DNA of 64,000 bases from Auanema rhodensis (Eukaryota > Nematoda > Chromadorea > Rhabditida > Rhabditidae). The notes under the pieces are model-generated. The model ran no database searches, was not told the DNA's origin, and worked only from the letters and a program-made list of their open reading frames with translations. Positions 38,957-51,419 of this stretch are shown here, one piece after another. A program made the position numbers and the translations under genes. How positions within the stretch are numbered: the first letter of the stretch is position 1; each line of letters starts with the position of its first letter. The stretch covers positions 17,554,501 to 17,618,500 of the forward strand of contig OZ059899.1 of NCBI GenBank assembly GCA_964057225.1, written 5' to 3'.

Positions 38957-41900
38957 TGATATAAGTTCACACTTATATCCTCGAGTTTCACCCTGAAAAA
39001 TTGATTTTTTCGTTGAATAACATTGTCCATCGTCTTTGCCTTGAAAAAAGGAATCTAAAAACATCTACTTTTTGTAAAATTATTTTGAAATTTTTAGGTA
39101 AAATTTTTGTCAAAATGTTTTTTAAAGCAATGTTGAGTGTACATGGAAACTCAACATACACTAAGGCATCATTTTTCAAACGATCATAACTAATTTTTGT
39201 ATTGAGAGTTTCTCAATGTAGTATAGTGCATTCGATGCGGATTTTTAAGCTGCGTCGATCTGTGTTATCAGATTTGCGCTAGCTTAAAAAAGCACCGAGA
39301 TATCAACTGATATAAGTTCACACTTATATCCTCGAGTTTCACCCTGAAAAATTGATTTTTTCGTTGAATAACATTGTCCATCGTCTTTGCCTTGAAAAAA
39401 GGAATCTAAAAACATCTACTTTTTGTGAAATTATTTCGAAATTTTTAGGGAAAATTTTTGTCAAAATGTTTTTGAAAGCAATGTTGAGTGTACATGGAAA
39501 CTCAACATACACTAAGGCATCATTTTTCAAACGATCATAACTAATTTTTGTATTGAGGGTTTCTCAATGTAGTATAGTGCATTCGATGCGGATTTTTAAG
39601 CTGCGTCGATCTGTGTTATCAGATTTGCGCTAGCTTAAAAAAGCACCGAGATATCAACTGATATAAGTTCACACTTATATCCTCGATTTTCACCCTGAAG
39701 AATTAATTTTTTTGTTGAATAACGATGTCCATCGTCTTCGCCTTGAAAAAAGGAATCTAAAAACATCTACTTTTTGTGAAATTATTTCGAAATTTTTAGG
39801 GAAAATTTTTGTCAAAATGTTTTTGGAAGCAATGTTGAGTGTACATGGAAACTCAACATACACTAATGCATCATTTTTCAAACGATCATAACTAATTTTT
39901 GTATCAAGCGTTTCTCAATGTAGTATAGTGCATTCGATGCGGATTTTTAAGCTGCGTCGATCTGTGTTATCAGATTTGCGCTAGCTTAAAAAAGCACCGA
40001 GATATCAACTGATATAAGTTCACACTTATATCCTCGATTTTCACCCTGAAGAATTAATTTTTTTGTTGAATAACGATGTCCATCGTCTTCGCCTTGAAAA
40101 AAGGAATCTAAAAACATCTACTTTTTGTGAAATTATTTCGAAATTTTTAGGGAAAATTTTTGTCAAAATGTTTTTGGAAGCAATGTTGAGTGTACATGGA
40201 AACTCAACATACACTAATACATCATTTTTTAAACGATCATAACTAATTTTTGTATTGAGGGTTTCTCAATGTAGTATAGTGCATTCGATGCGGATTTTTA
40301 AGCTGCGTCGATCTGTGTTATCAGATTTGCGCTAGCTTAAAAAAGCACCGAGATATCAACTGATATAAGTTCACACTTATATCCTCGATTTTCACCCTGA
40401 AGAATTAATTTTTTTGTTGAATAACATTGTCCATCGTCTTCGCCTTGAAAAAAGGAATCTAAAAACATCTACTTTTCGTGAAATTATTTCGAAATTTTTA
40501 GGTAAAATTTTTGTCAAAATGTTTTTGAAAGCAATGTTGAGTGTACATGGAAACTCAACATACACTAATGCATCATTTTTCAAACGATCATAACTAATTT
40601 TTGTATTAAGCGTTTTTCAATGTAGTATAGTGCATTCGATGCGGATTTTTAAGCTGCGTCGATCTGTGTTATCAGATTTGCGCTAGCTTAAAAATGCACC
40701 GAGATATCAACTGATATAAGTTTACACTTATATCCTCGATTTTCACCCTGGAGAATTAATTTTTTCGTTGAATAACATTGTCCATCGTCTTCGCCTTGAA
40801 AAAAGGAATCTAAAAACATCTACTTTTCGTGAAATTATTTCGAAATTTTTAGGTAAAATTTTTGTCAAAATGTTTTTGAAAGCAATGTTGAGTGTACATG
40901 GAAACTCAACATACACTAATGCATCATTTTTCAAACGATCATGACTAATTTTTGTATTGAGGGTTTCTCAATGTAGTATAGTGCATTCGATGCGGATTTT
41001 TAAGCTGCGTCGATCTGTGTTATCAGATTTGCGCTAGCTTAAAAATGCACCGAGATATCAACTGATATAAGTTCACACTTATATCCTCGATTTTCACCCT
41101 GAAAAATTGATTTTTTCGTTGAATAACATTGTCCATCGTCTTTGCCTTGAAAAAAGGAATCTAAAAACAACTACTTTTTGTGAAATTATTACGAAATTTT
41201 TAGGGAAAATTTTTGTCAAAATGTTTTTGGAAGCAATGTTGAGTGTACATGGAAACTCAACATACACTAATGCATCATTTTTCAAACGATCATAACTAAT
41301 TTTTGTATTAAGCGTTTCTCAATGTTGTATAGTGCATTCGATGCGGATTTTTAAGCTGCGTCGATCTGTGTTATCAGATTTGCGCTAGCTTAAAAATGCA
41401 CCGAGATATCAACTGAAATAAGTTAACACATATATCCTCGATTTTCACCCTGAAGAATTAATTTTTTTGTTGAATAACATTGTCCATCGTCTTCACCTTG
41501 AAAAAAGGAATCTAAAAACATCTACTTTTTGTAAAATTATTTTGAAATTTTTAGGGAAACTTTTTGTCAAAATGTTTTTGGAAGCAATGTTGAGTGTACA
41601 TGGAAACTCAACATACACTAATGCATCTTTTTTCAAACGATCATAACTAATTTTTGTATTAAGCGTTTTTCAATGTAGTATAGTGCATTCGATGCGGATT
41701 TTTAAGCTGCGTCGATCTGTGTTATCAGGTTTGCGCTAGCTTAAAAATGCACCGAGATATCAACTGAAATAAGTTAACACATATATCCTCGATTTTCACC
41801 CTGAAGAATTAATTTTTTTGTTGAATAACATTGTCCATCGTCTTCGCCTTGAAAAAAGAAATCTAAAAACATTTACTTTTTGCGAAATTATCTTGAAATT

Positions 41901-44399
41901 TTTTGGAAAAATTTTTGTCAAAATGTTTTTGGAAGCAATGTTGAGTGTACATGGAAACTCAACATACACTAATGCATCATTTTTCAAACGATCATAACTA
42001 ATTTTTGTATCAAGCGTTTCTCAATGTAGTATAGTGCATTCGAATCGGATTTTTAAGCTGCGTCGATCTGTGTTATCAGATTTGCGCTAGCTTAAAAATG
42101 CACCGAGATATCAACTGAAATAAGTTAACACATATATCCTCGATTTTCACCCTGAAGAATTAATTTTTTTGTTGAATAACATTGTCCATCGTCTTCGCCT
42201 TGAAAAAAGGAATCTAAAAACATCTACTTTTTGTGAAATTATTTTGAAATTTTTAGGGAAAATTTTTGTCAAAATGTTTTTGGAAGCAATGTTGAGTGTA
42301 CATGGAAACTCAACATACACTAATACATCATTTTTTAAACGATCATAACTAATTTTTGTATTGAGGGTTTCTCAATGTAGTATAGTGCATTCGATGCGGA
42401 TTTTTAAGCTGCGTCGATCTGTGTTATCAGATTTGCGCTAGCTTAAAAAAGCACCGAGATATCAACTGATATAAGTTCACACTTATATCCTCGATTTTCA
42501 CCCTGAAAATTTGATTTTTTCGTTGAATAACATTGTCCATCGTCTTCGCCTTGAAAAAAGGAATCTAAAAACATCTACTTTTTGTGAAATTATTTTGAAA
42601 TTTTTAGGGAAAATTTTGGTCAAAATGTTTTTGGAAGCAATGTTGAGTGTACATGGAAACTCAACATACACTAATGCATCATTTTTCAAACGATCATAAC
42701 TAATTTTTGTATTAAGAGTTTCTCAATGTAGTATAGTGCATTCGATGCGGATTTTTAAGCTGCGTCGATCTGTGTTATCAGATTTGCGCTAGCTTAAAAA
42801 TGCACCGAGATATCAACTGATATAAGTTTACACTTATATCCTCGATTTTCACCCTGGAGAATCAATTTTTTCGTTGAATAACATTGTCCATCGTCTTCGC
42901 CTTGAAAAAAGGAATCTAAAAACATCTACTTTTTGTGAAATTATTTTGAAATTTTTAGGGAAAATTTTGGTCAAAATGTTTTTGGAAGCAATGTTGAGTG
43001 TACATGGAAACTCAACATACACTAATGCATCATTTTTCAAACGATCATGACTAATTTTTGTATTGAGGGTTTCTCAATGTAGTATAGTGCATTCGATGCG
43101 GATTTTTAAGCTGCGTCGATCTGTGTTATCAGATTTGCGCTAGCTTAAAAAAGCACCGAGATATCAACTGATATAAGTTCACACTTATATCCTCGATTTT
43201 CACCCTGAAGAATTAATTTTTTTGTTGAATAACATTGTCCATCGTCTTCGCCTTGAAAAAAGGAATCTAAAAACATCTACTTTTCGTGAAATTATTTCGA
43301 AATTTTTAGGTAAAATTTTTGTCAAAATGTTTTTGAAAGCAATGTTGAGTGTACATGGAAACTCAACATACACTAATGCATCATTTTTCAAACGATCATG
43401 ACTAATTTTTGTATTAAGCGTTTCTCAATGTAGTATAGTGCATTCGATGCGGATTTTTAAGCTGCGTCGATCTGTGTTATCAGATTTGCGCTAGCTTAAA
43501 AATGCACCGAGATATCAACTGATATAAGTTCACACTTATATCCTCGATTTTCACCCTGAAAAATTGATTTTTTCGTTGAATAACATTGTCCATCGTCTTT
43601 GCCTTGAAAAAAGGAATCTAAAAACAACTACTTTTTGTGAAATTATTACGAAATTTTTAGGGAAAATTTTTGTCAAAATGTTTTTGGAAGCAATGTTGAG
43701 TGTACATGGAAACTCAACATACACTAATGCATCATTTTTCAAACGATCATAACTAATTTTTGTATTGAGAGTTTCTCAATGTAGTATAGTGCATTCGATG
43801 CGGATTTTTAAGCTGCGTCGATCTGTGTTATCAGATTTGCGCTAGCTTAAAAATGCACCGAGATATCAACTGAAATAAGTTAACACATATATCCTCGATT
43901 TTCACCCTGAAGAATTAATTTTTTTGTTGAATAACATTGTCCATCGTCTTCACCTTGAAAAAAGGAATCTAAAAACATCTACTTTTTGTAAAATTATTTT
44001 GAAATTTTTAGGGAAACTTTTTGTCAAAATGTTTTTGGAAGCAATGTTGAGTGTACATGGAAACTCAACATACACTAATGCATCATTTTTCAAACGATCA
44101 TAACTACTTTTTGTATCAAGCGTTTCTCAATGTAGTATAGTGCATTCGAATCGGATTTTTAAGCTGCGTCGATCTGTGTTATCAGATTTCCGCTAGCTTA
44201 AAAATGCACCGAGATATCAACTGAAATAAGTTAACACATATATCCTCGATTTTCACCCTGAAGAATTAATTTTTTTGTTGAATAACATTGTCCATCGTCT
44301 TCGCCTTGAAAAAAGGAATCTAAAAACATCTACTTTTTGTGAAATTATTTTGAAATTTTTAGGGAAAATTTTTGTCAAAATGTTTTTGGAAGCAATGTT
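38957..44399. repeat. Monomers 112-127: first appearance of late markers
   Basis: Starts every 351 bp from 38957 to 44222. Units 112-113 share ctcgagtttc and ctaaggcatc. From unit 118 (41063) acaactactt appears, from unit 119 (41414) the gaaataagttaacac head, and from unit 122 (42467) aattttggtc and gaaaatttgat. None of these occurs earlier in the window. Units 118-119 and 125-126 are a 2,457-bp (7-monomer) repeat whose second copy is shortened by the chimeric unit 126. Confidence 0.83.
43871..44221. repeat. Chimeric monomer 126 (head of 119, tail of 120)
   Basis: The head has gaaataagttaacac, cttcacc, gtaaaatt and gggaaacttttt, as in the unit at 41414. The tail has gcatcatttttc, gtatcaagcg and cgaatcgg, as in the unit at 41765. 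The switch lies between about 44027 and 44093. It removes exactly one monomer relative to the upstream copy. It is also the first unit with atttccgc in place of atttgcgc, a marker later seen in the units at 44222, 44924, 51242 and 51944. Confidence 0.8.
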
Positions 44400-47300
44400 G
44401 AGTGTACATGGAAACTCAACATACACTAATACATCATTTTTTAAACGATCATAACTAATTTTTGTATTGAGGGTTTCTGAATGTAGTATAGTGCATTCGA
44501 TGCGGATTTTTAAGCTGCGTCGATCTGTGTTATCAGATTTCCGCTAGCTTAAAAAAGCACCGAGATATCAACTGTTATAAGTTCACACTTATATCCTCGA
44601 TTTTCACCCTGAAGAATTAATTTTTTTGTTGAATAACATTGTCCATCGTCTTCGCCTTGAAAAAAGAAATCTAAAAACATCTACTTTTTGTGAAATTATT
44701 TTGAAATTTTTCGGGAAAATTTTTGTCAAAATGTTTTTGAAAGCAATGTTGAGTGTACATGGAAACTCAACATACACTAATGCATCATTTTTCAAACGAT
44801 CATAACTAATTTTTGTATTAAGCGTTTTTCAATGTAGTATAGTGCATTCGATGCGGATTTTTAAGCTGCGTCGATCTGTGTTATCAGATTTGCGCTAGCT
44901 TAAAAATGCACCGAGATATCAACTGATATAAGTTTACACTTATATCCTCGATTTTCACCCTGGAGAATTAATTTTTTCGTTGAATAACATTGTCCATCGT
45001 CTTCGCCTTGAAAAAAGGAATCTAAAAACATCTACTTTTTGTGAAATTATTTTGAAATTTTTAGGGAAAATTTTTGTCAAAATGTTTTTGGAAGCAATGT
45101 TGAGTGTACATGGAAACTCAACATACACTAATACATCATTTTTTAAACGATCATAACTAATTTTTGTATTGAGGGTTTCTGAATGTAGTATAGTGCATTC
45201 GATGCGGATTTTTAAGCTGCGTCGATCTGTGTTATCAGATTTCCGCTAGCTTAAAAAAGCACCGAGATATCAACTGTTATAAGTTCACACTTATATCCTC
45301 GATTTTCACCCTGAAGAATTAATTTTTTTGTTGAATAACATTGTCCATCGTCTTCGCCTTGAAAAAAGAAATCTAAAAACATCTACTTTTTGTGAAATTA
45401 TTTTGAAATTTTTCGGGAAAATTTTTGTCAAAATGTTTTTGAAAGCAATGTTGAGTGTACATGGAAACTCAACATACACTAATGCATCATTTTTCAAACG
45501 ATCATAACTAATTTTTGTATTAAGCGTTTTTCAATGTAGTATAGTGCATTCGATGCGGATTTTTAAGCTGCGTCGATCTGTGTTATCAGATTTGCGCTAG
45601 CTTAAAAATGCACCGAGATATCAACTGATATAAGTTTACACTTATATCCTCGATTTTCACCCTGGAGAATTAATTTTTTCGTTGAATAACATTGTCCATC
45701 GTCTTCGCCTTGAAAAAAGGAATCTAAAAACATCTACTTTTTGTGAAATTATTTTGAAATTTTTAGGGAAAATTTTGGTCAAAATGTTTTTGGAAGCAAT
45801 GTTGAGTGTACATGGAAACTCAACATACACTAATGCATCATTTTTCAAACGATCATGACTAATTTTTGTATTGAGGGTTTCTCAATGTAGTATAGTGCAT
45901 TCGATGCGGATTTTTAAGCTGCGTCGATCTGTGTTATCAGATTTGCGCTAGCTTAAAAATGCACCGAGATATCAACTGATATAAGTTCACACTTATATCC
46001 TCGATTTTCACCCTGAAAAATTGATTTTTTCGTTGAATAACATTGTCCATCGTCTTTGCCTTGAAAAAAGGAATCTAAAAACAACTACTTTTTGTGAAAT
46101 TATTTCGAAATTTTTAGGGAAAATTTTTGTCAAAATGTTTTTGGAAGCAATGTTGAGTGTACATGGAAACTCAACATACACTAATGCATCTTTTTTCAAA
46201 CGATCATAACTAATTTTTGTATTAAGCGTTTCTCAATGTTGTATAGTGCATTCGATGCGGATTTTTAAGCTGCGTCGATCTATGTTATCAGATTTGCGCT
46301 AGCTTAAAAAAGCACCGAGATATCAACTGATATAAGTTCACACTTATATCCTCGATTTTCACCCTGAAGAATTAATTTTTTCGTTGAATAACATTGTCCA
46401 TCGTCTTCGCCTTGAAAAAAGGAATCTAAAAACATCTACTTTTTGTGAAATTATTTTGAAATTTTTAGGGAAAATTTTGGTCAAAATGTTTTTGGAAGCA
46501 ATGTTGAGTGTACATGGAAACTCAACATACACTAATGCATCTTTTTTCAAACGATCATAACTAATTTTTGTATTAAGCGTTTCTCAATGTAGTATAGTGC
46601 ATTCGATGCGGATTTTTAAGCTGCGTCGATCTGTGTTATCAGATTTGCGCTAGCTTAAAAATGCACCGAGATATCAACTGATATAAGTTCACACTTATAA
46701 TCTCGATTTTCACCCTGAAGAATTAATTTTTTTGTTGAATAACATTGTCCATCGTCTTCACCTTGAAAAAAGGAATCTAAAAACATCTACTTTTTGTAAA
46801 ATTATTTTGAAATTTTTAGGGAAAATTTTTGTCAAAATGTTTTTGGAAGCAATGTTGAGTGTACATGGAAACTCAACATACACTAATGCATCATTTTTCA
46901 AACGATCATAACTAATTTTTGTATTAAGAGTTTCTCAATGTAGTATAGTGCATTCGATGCGGATTTTTAAGCTGCGTCGATCTGTGTTATCAGATTTGCG
47001 CTAGCTTAAAAAAGCACCGAGATATCAACTGATATAAGTTCACACTTATATCCTCGATTTTCACCCTGAAGAATTAATTTTTTTGTTGAATAACATTGTC
47101 CATCGTCTTCGCCTTGAAAAAAGGAATCTAAAAACATCTACTTTTCGTGAAATTATTTCGAAATTTTTAGGTAAAATTTTTGTCAAAATGTTTTTGAAAG
47201 CAATGTTGAGTGTACATGGAAACTCAACATACACTAATGCATCATTTTTCAAACGATCATAACTAATTTTTGTATTAAGAGTTTCTCAATGTAGTATAGT

Positions 47301-50300
47301 GCATTCGATGCGGATTTTTAAGCTGCGTCGATCTGTGTTATCAGATTTGCGCTAGCTTAAAAAAGCACCGAGATATCAACTGTTATAAGTTCACACTTAT
47401 ATCCTCGATTTTCACCCTGAAGAATTAATTTTTTTGTTGAATAACATTGTCCATCGTCTTCGCCTTGAAAAAAGAAATCTAAAAACATCTACTTTTTGTG
47501 AAATTATTTTGAAATTTTTAGGCAAAATTTTTGTCAAAATGTTTTTGAAAGCAATGTTGAGTGTACATGGAAACTCAACATACACTAATGCATCATTTTT
47601 CAAACGATCATAACTAATTTTTGTATTAAGCGTTTTTCAATGTAGTATAGTGCATTCGATGCTGATTTTTAAGCTGCGTCGATCTGTGTTATCAGATTTG
47701 CGCTAGCTTAAAAATGCACCGAGATATCAACTGATATAAGTTTACACTTATATCCTCGATTTTCACCCTGGAGAATTAATTTTTTCGTTGAATAACATTG
47801 TCCATCGTCTTCGCCTTGAAAAAAGGAATCTAAAAACATCTACTTTTTGTGAAATTATTTTGAAATTTTTAGGGAAAATTTTTGTCAAAATGTTTTTGGA
47901 AGCAATGTTGAGTGTACATGGAAACTCAACATACACTAATGCATCATTTTTCAAACGATCATAACTAATTTTTGTATTAAGAGTTTCTCAATGTAGTATA
48001 GTGCATTCGATGCGGATTTTTAAGCTGCGTCGATCTGTGTTATCAGATTTGCGCTAGCTTAAAAAAGCACCGAGATATCAACTGTTATAAGTTCACACTT
48101 ATATCCTCGATTTTCACCCTGAAGAATTAATTTTTTTGTTGAATAACATTGTCCATCGTCTTCGCCTTGAAAAAAGAAATCTAAAAACATCTACTTTTTG
48201 TGAAATTATTTTGAAATTTTTAGGCAAAATTTTTGTCAAAATGTTTTTGAAAGCAATGTTGAGTGTACATGGAAACTCAACATACACTAATGCATCATTT
48301 TTCAAACGATCATAACTAATTTTTGTATTAAGCGTTTTTCAATGTAGTATAGTGCATTCGATGCTGATTTTTAAGCTGCGTCGATCTGTGTTATCAGATT
48401 TGCGCTAGCTTAAAAATGCACCGAGATATCAACTGATATAAGTTTACACTTATATCCTCGATTTTCACCCTGGAGAATTAATTTTTTCGTTGAATAACAT
48501 TGTCCATCGTCTTCGCCTTGAAAAAAGGAATCTAAAAACATCTACTTTTTGTGAAATTATTTTGAAATTTTTAGGGAAAATTTTGGTCAAAATGTTTTTG
48601 GAAGCAATGTTGAGTGTACATGGAAACTCAACATACACTAATGCATCATTTTTCAAACGATCATGACTAATTTTTGTATTGAGGGTTTCTCAATGTAGTA
48701 TAGTGCATTCGATGCGGATTTTTAAGCTGCGTCGATCTGTGTTATCAGATTTGCGCTAGCTTAAAAATGCACCGAGATATCAACTGATATAAGTTCACAC
48801 TTATATCCTCGATTTTCACCCTGAAGAATTAATTTTTTTGTTGAATAACATTGTCCATCGTCTTCGCCTTGAAAAAAGGAATCTAAAAACATCTACTTTT
48901 CGTGAAATTATTTCGAAATTTTTAGGTAAAATTTTTGTCAAAATGTTTTTGAAAGCAATGTTGAGTGTACATGGAAACTCAACATACACTAATGCATCAT
49001 TTTTCAAACGATCATGACTAATTTTTGTATTGAGGGTTTCTCAATGTAGTATAGTGCATTTGATGCGGATTTTTAAGCTGCGTCGATCTGTGTTATCAGA
49101 TTTGCGCTAGCTTAAAAATGCACCGAGATATCAACTGTTATAAGTTCACACTTATATCCTCGATTTTCACCCTGAAGAATTAATTTTTTTGTTGAATAAC
49201 ATTGTCCATCGTCTTCGCCTTGAAAAAAGAAATCTAAAAACATCTACTTTTTGTGAAATTATTTTGAAATTTTTCGGGAAAATTTTTGTCAAAATGTTTT
49301 TGAAAGCAATGTTGAGTGTACATGGAAACTCAACATACACTAATGCATCATTTTTCAAACGATCATAACTAATTTTTGTATCAAGCGTTTCTCAATGTTG
49401 TATAGTGCATTCGATGCGGATTTTTAAGCTGCGTCGATCTGTGTTATCAGATTTGCGCTAGCTTAAAAATGCACCGAGATATCAACTGATATAAGTTTAC
49501 ACTTATATCCTCGATTTTCACCCTGGAGAATTAATTTTTTCGTTGAATAACATTGTCCATCGTCTTCGCCTTGAAAAAAGGAATCTAAAAACATCTACTT
49601 TTTGTGAAATTATTTTGAAATTTTTAGGGAAAATTTTGGTCAAAATGTTTTTGGAAGCAATGTTGAGTGTACATGGAAACTCAACATACACTAATGCATC
49701 ATTTTTCAAACGATCATGACTAATTTTTGTATTGAGGGTTTCTCAATGTAGTATAGTGCATTCGATGCGGATTTTTAAGCTGCGTCGATCTGTGTTATCA
49801 GATTTGCGCTAGCTTAAAAATGCACCGAGATATCAACTGATATAAGTTCACACTTATATCCTCGATTTTCACCCTGAAAAATTGATTTTTTCGTTGAATA
49901 ACATTGTCCATCGTCTTTGCCTTGAAAAAAGGAATCTAAAAACATCTACTTTTTGTGAAATTATTTTGAAATTTTTAGGGAAAATTTTTGTCAAAATGTT
50001 TTTGGAAGCAATGTTGAGTGTACATGGAAACTCAACATACACTAATGCATCATTTTTCAAACGATCATAACTAATTTTTGTATTAAGAGTTTCTCAATGT
50101 AGTATAGTGCATTTGATGCGGATTTTTAAGCTGCGTCGATCTGTGTTATCAGATTTGCGCTAGCTTAAAAATGCACCGAGATATCAACTGTTATAAGTTC
50201 ACACTTATATCCTCGATTTTCACCCTGAAGAATTAATTTTTTTGTTGAATAACATTGTCCATCGTCTTCGCCTTGAAAAAAGAAATCTAAAAACATCTAC

Positions 50301-51419
50301 TTTTTGTGAAATTATTTTGAAATTTTTCGGGAAAATTTTTGTCAAAATGTTTTTGAAAGCAATGTTGAGTGTACATGGAAACTCAACATACACTAATGCA
50401 TCATTTTTCAAACGATCATAACTAATTTTTGTATCAAGCGTTTCTCAATGTAGTATAGTGCATTCGATGCGGATTTTTAAGCTGCGTCGATCTGTGTTAT
50501 CAGATTTGCGCTAGCTTAAAAATGCACCGAGATATCAACTGATATAAGTTTACACTTATATCCTCGATTTTCACCCTGGAGAATTAATTTTTTCGTTGAA
50601 TAACATTGTCCATCGTCTTCGCCTTGAAAAAAGGAATCTAAAAACATCTACTTTTTGTGAAATTATTTTGAAATTTTTAGGGAAAATTTTGGTCAAAATG
50701 TTTTTGGAAGCAATGTTGAGTGTACATGGAAACTCAACATACACTAATGCATCATTTTTCAAACGATCATAACTAATTTTTGTATCAAGCGTTTCTCAAT
50801 GTAGTATAGTGCATTCGATGCGGATTTTTAAGCTGCGTCGATCTGTGTTATCAGATTTGCGCTAGCTTAAAAAAGCACCGAGATATCAACTGATATAAGT
50901 TCACACTTATATCCTCGATTTTCACCCTGAAGAATTAATTTTTTTGTTGAATAACATTGTCCATCGTCTTCGCCTTGAAAAAAGGAATCTAAAAACATCT
51001 ACTTTTCGTGAAATTATTTCGAAATTTTTAGGTAAAATTTTTGTCAAAATGTTTTTGGAAGCAATGTTGAGTGTACATGGAAACTCAACATACACTAATG
51101 CATCATTTTTCAAACGATCATGACTAATTTTTGTATTGAGGGTTTCTCAATGTTGTATAGTGCATTCGATGCGGATTTTTAAGCTGCGTCGATCTGTGTT
51201 ATCAGATTTGCGCTAGCTTAAAAAAGCACCGAGATATCAACTGTTATAAGTTCACACTTATATCCTCGATTTTCACCCTGAAGAATTAATTTTTTTGTTG
51301 AATAACATTGTCCATCGTCTTCACTTTGAAAAAAGGAATCTAAAAACATCTACTTTTTGTAAAATTATTTTGAAATTTTTAGGGAAAATTTTTGTCAAAA
51401 TGTTTTTGGAAACAATGTT
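44400..51419. repeat. 20-monomer higher-order repeat, copy A (7,020 bp)
   Basis: From mid unit 127 to mid unit 147; unit starts are 44573 and every 351 bp to 51242. It opens with a nested tandem dimer (units 128-129 and 130-131) marked by ttctgaatgtag and atttccgc. It contains the acaactactt unit 132 with gcatcttttttc, the cttataatctcg unit 134, two further nested dimers with ttaggcaaaa and gatgctga (136-139), then units with the agtttacac/ctggagaatt/aattttggtc combination. The same order recurs from 51.4 kb. Confidence 0.87.
48785..49135. repeat. Chimeric monomer 140, footprint of a one-monomer difference
   Basis: The head (acttttcgtg, ttaggtaaaa, catgactaat, gagggtttc) matches unit 161 at 56156. 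The tail, from gcatttgatgcgg, matches unit 162 at 56507. The switch lies within about 49020-49060. Copy A therefore looks like copy B with one monomer removed by an in-register exchange, or copy B gained one from the reverse event. Confidence 0.82.
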
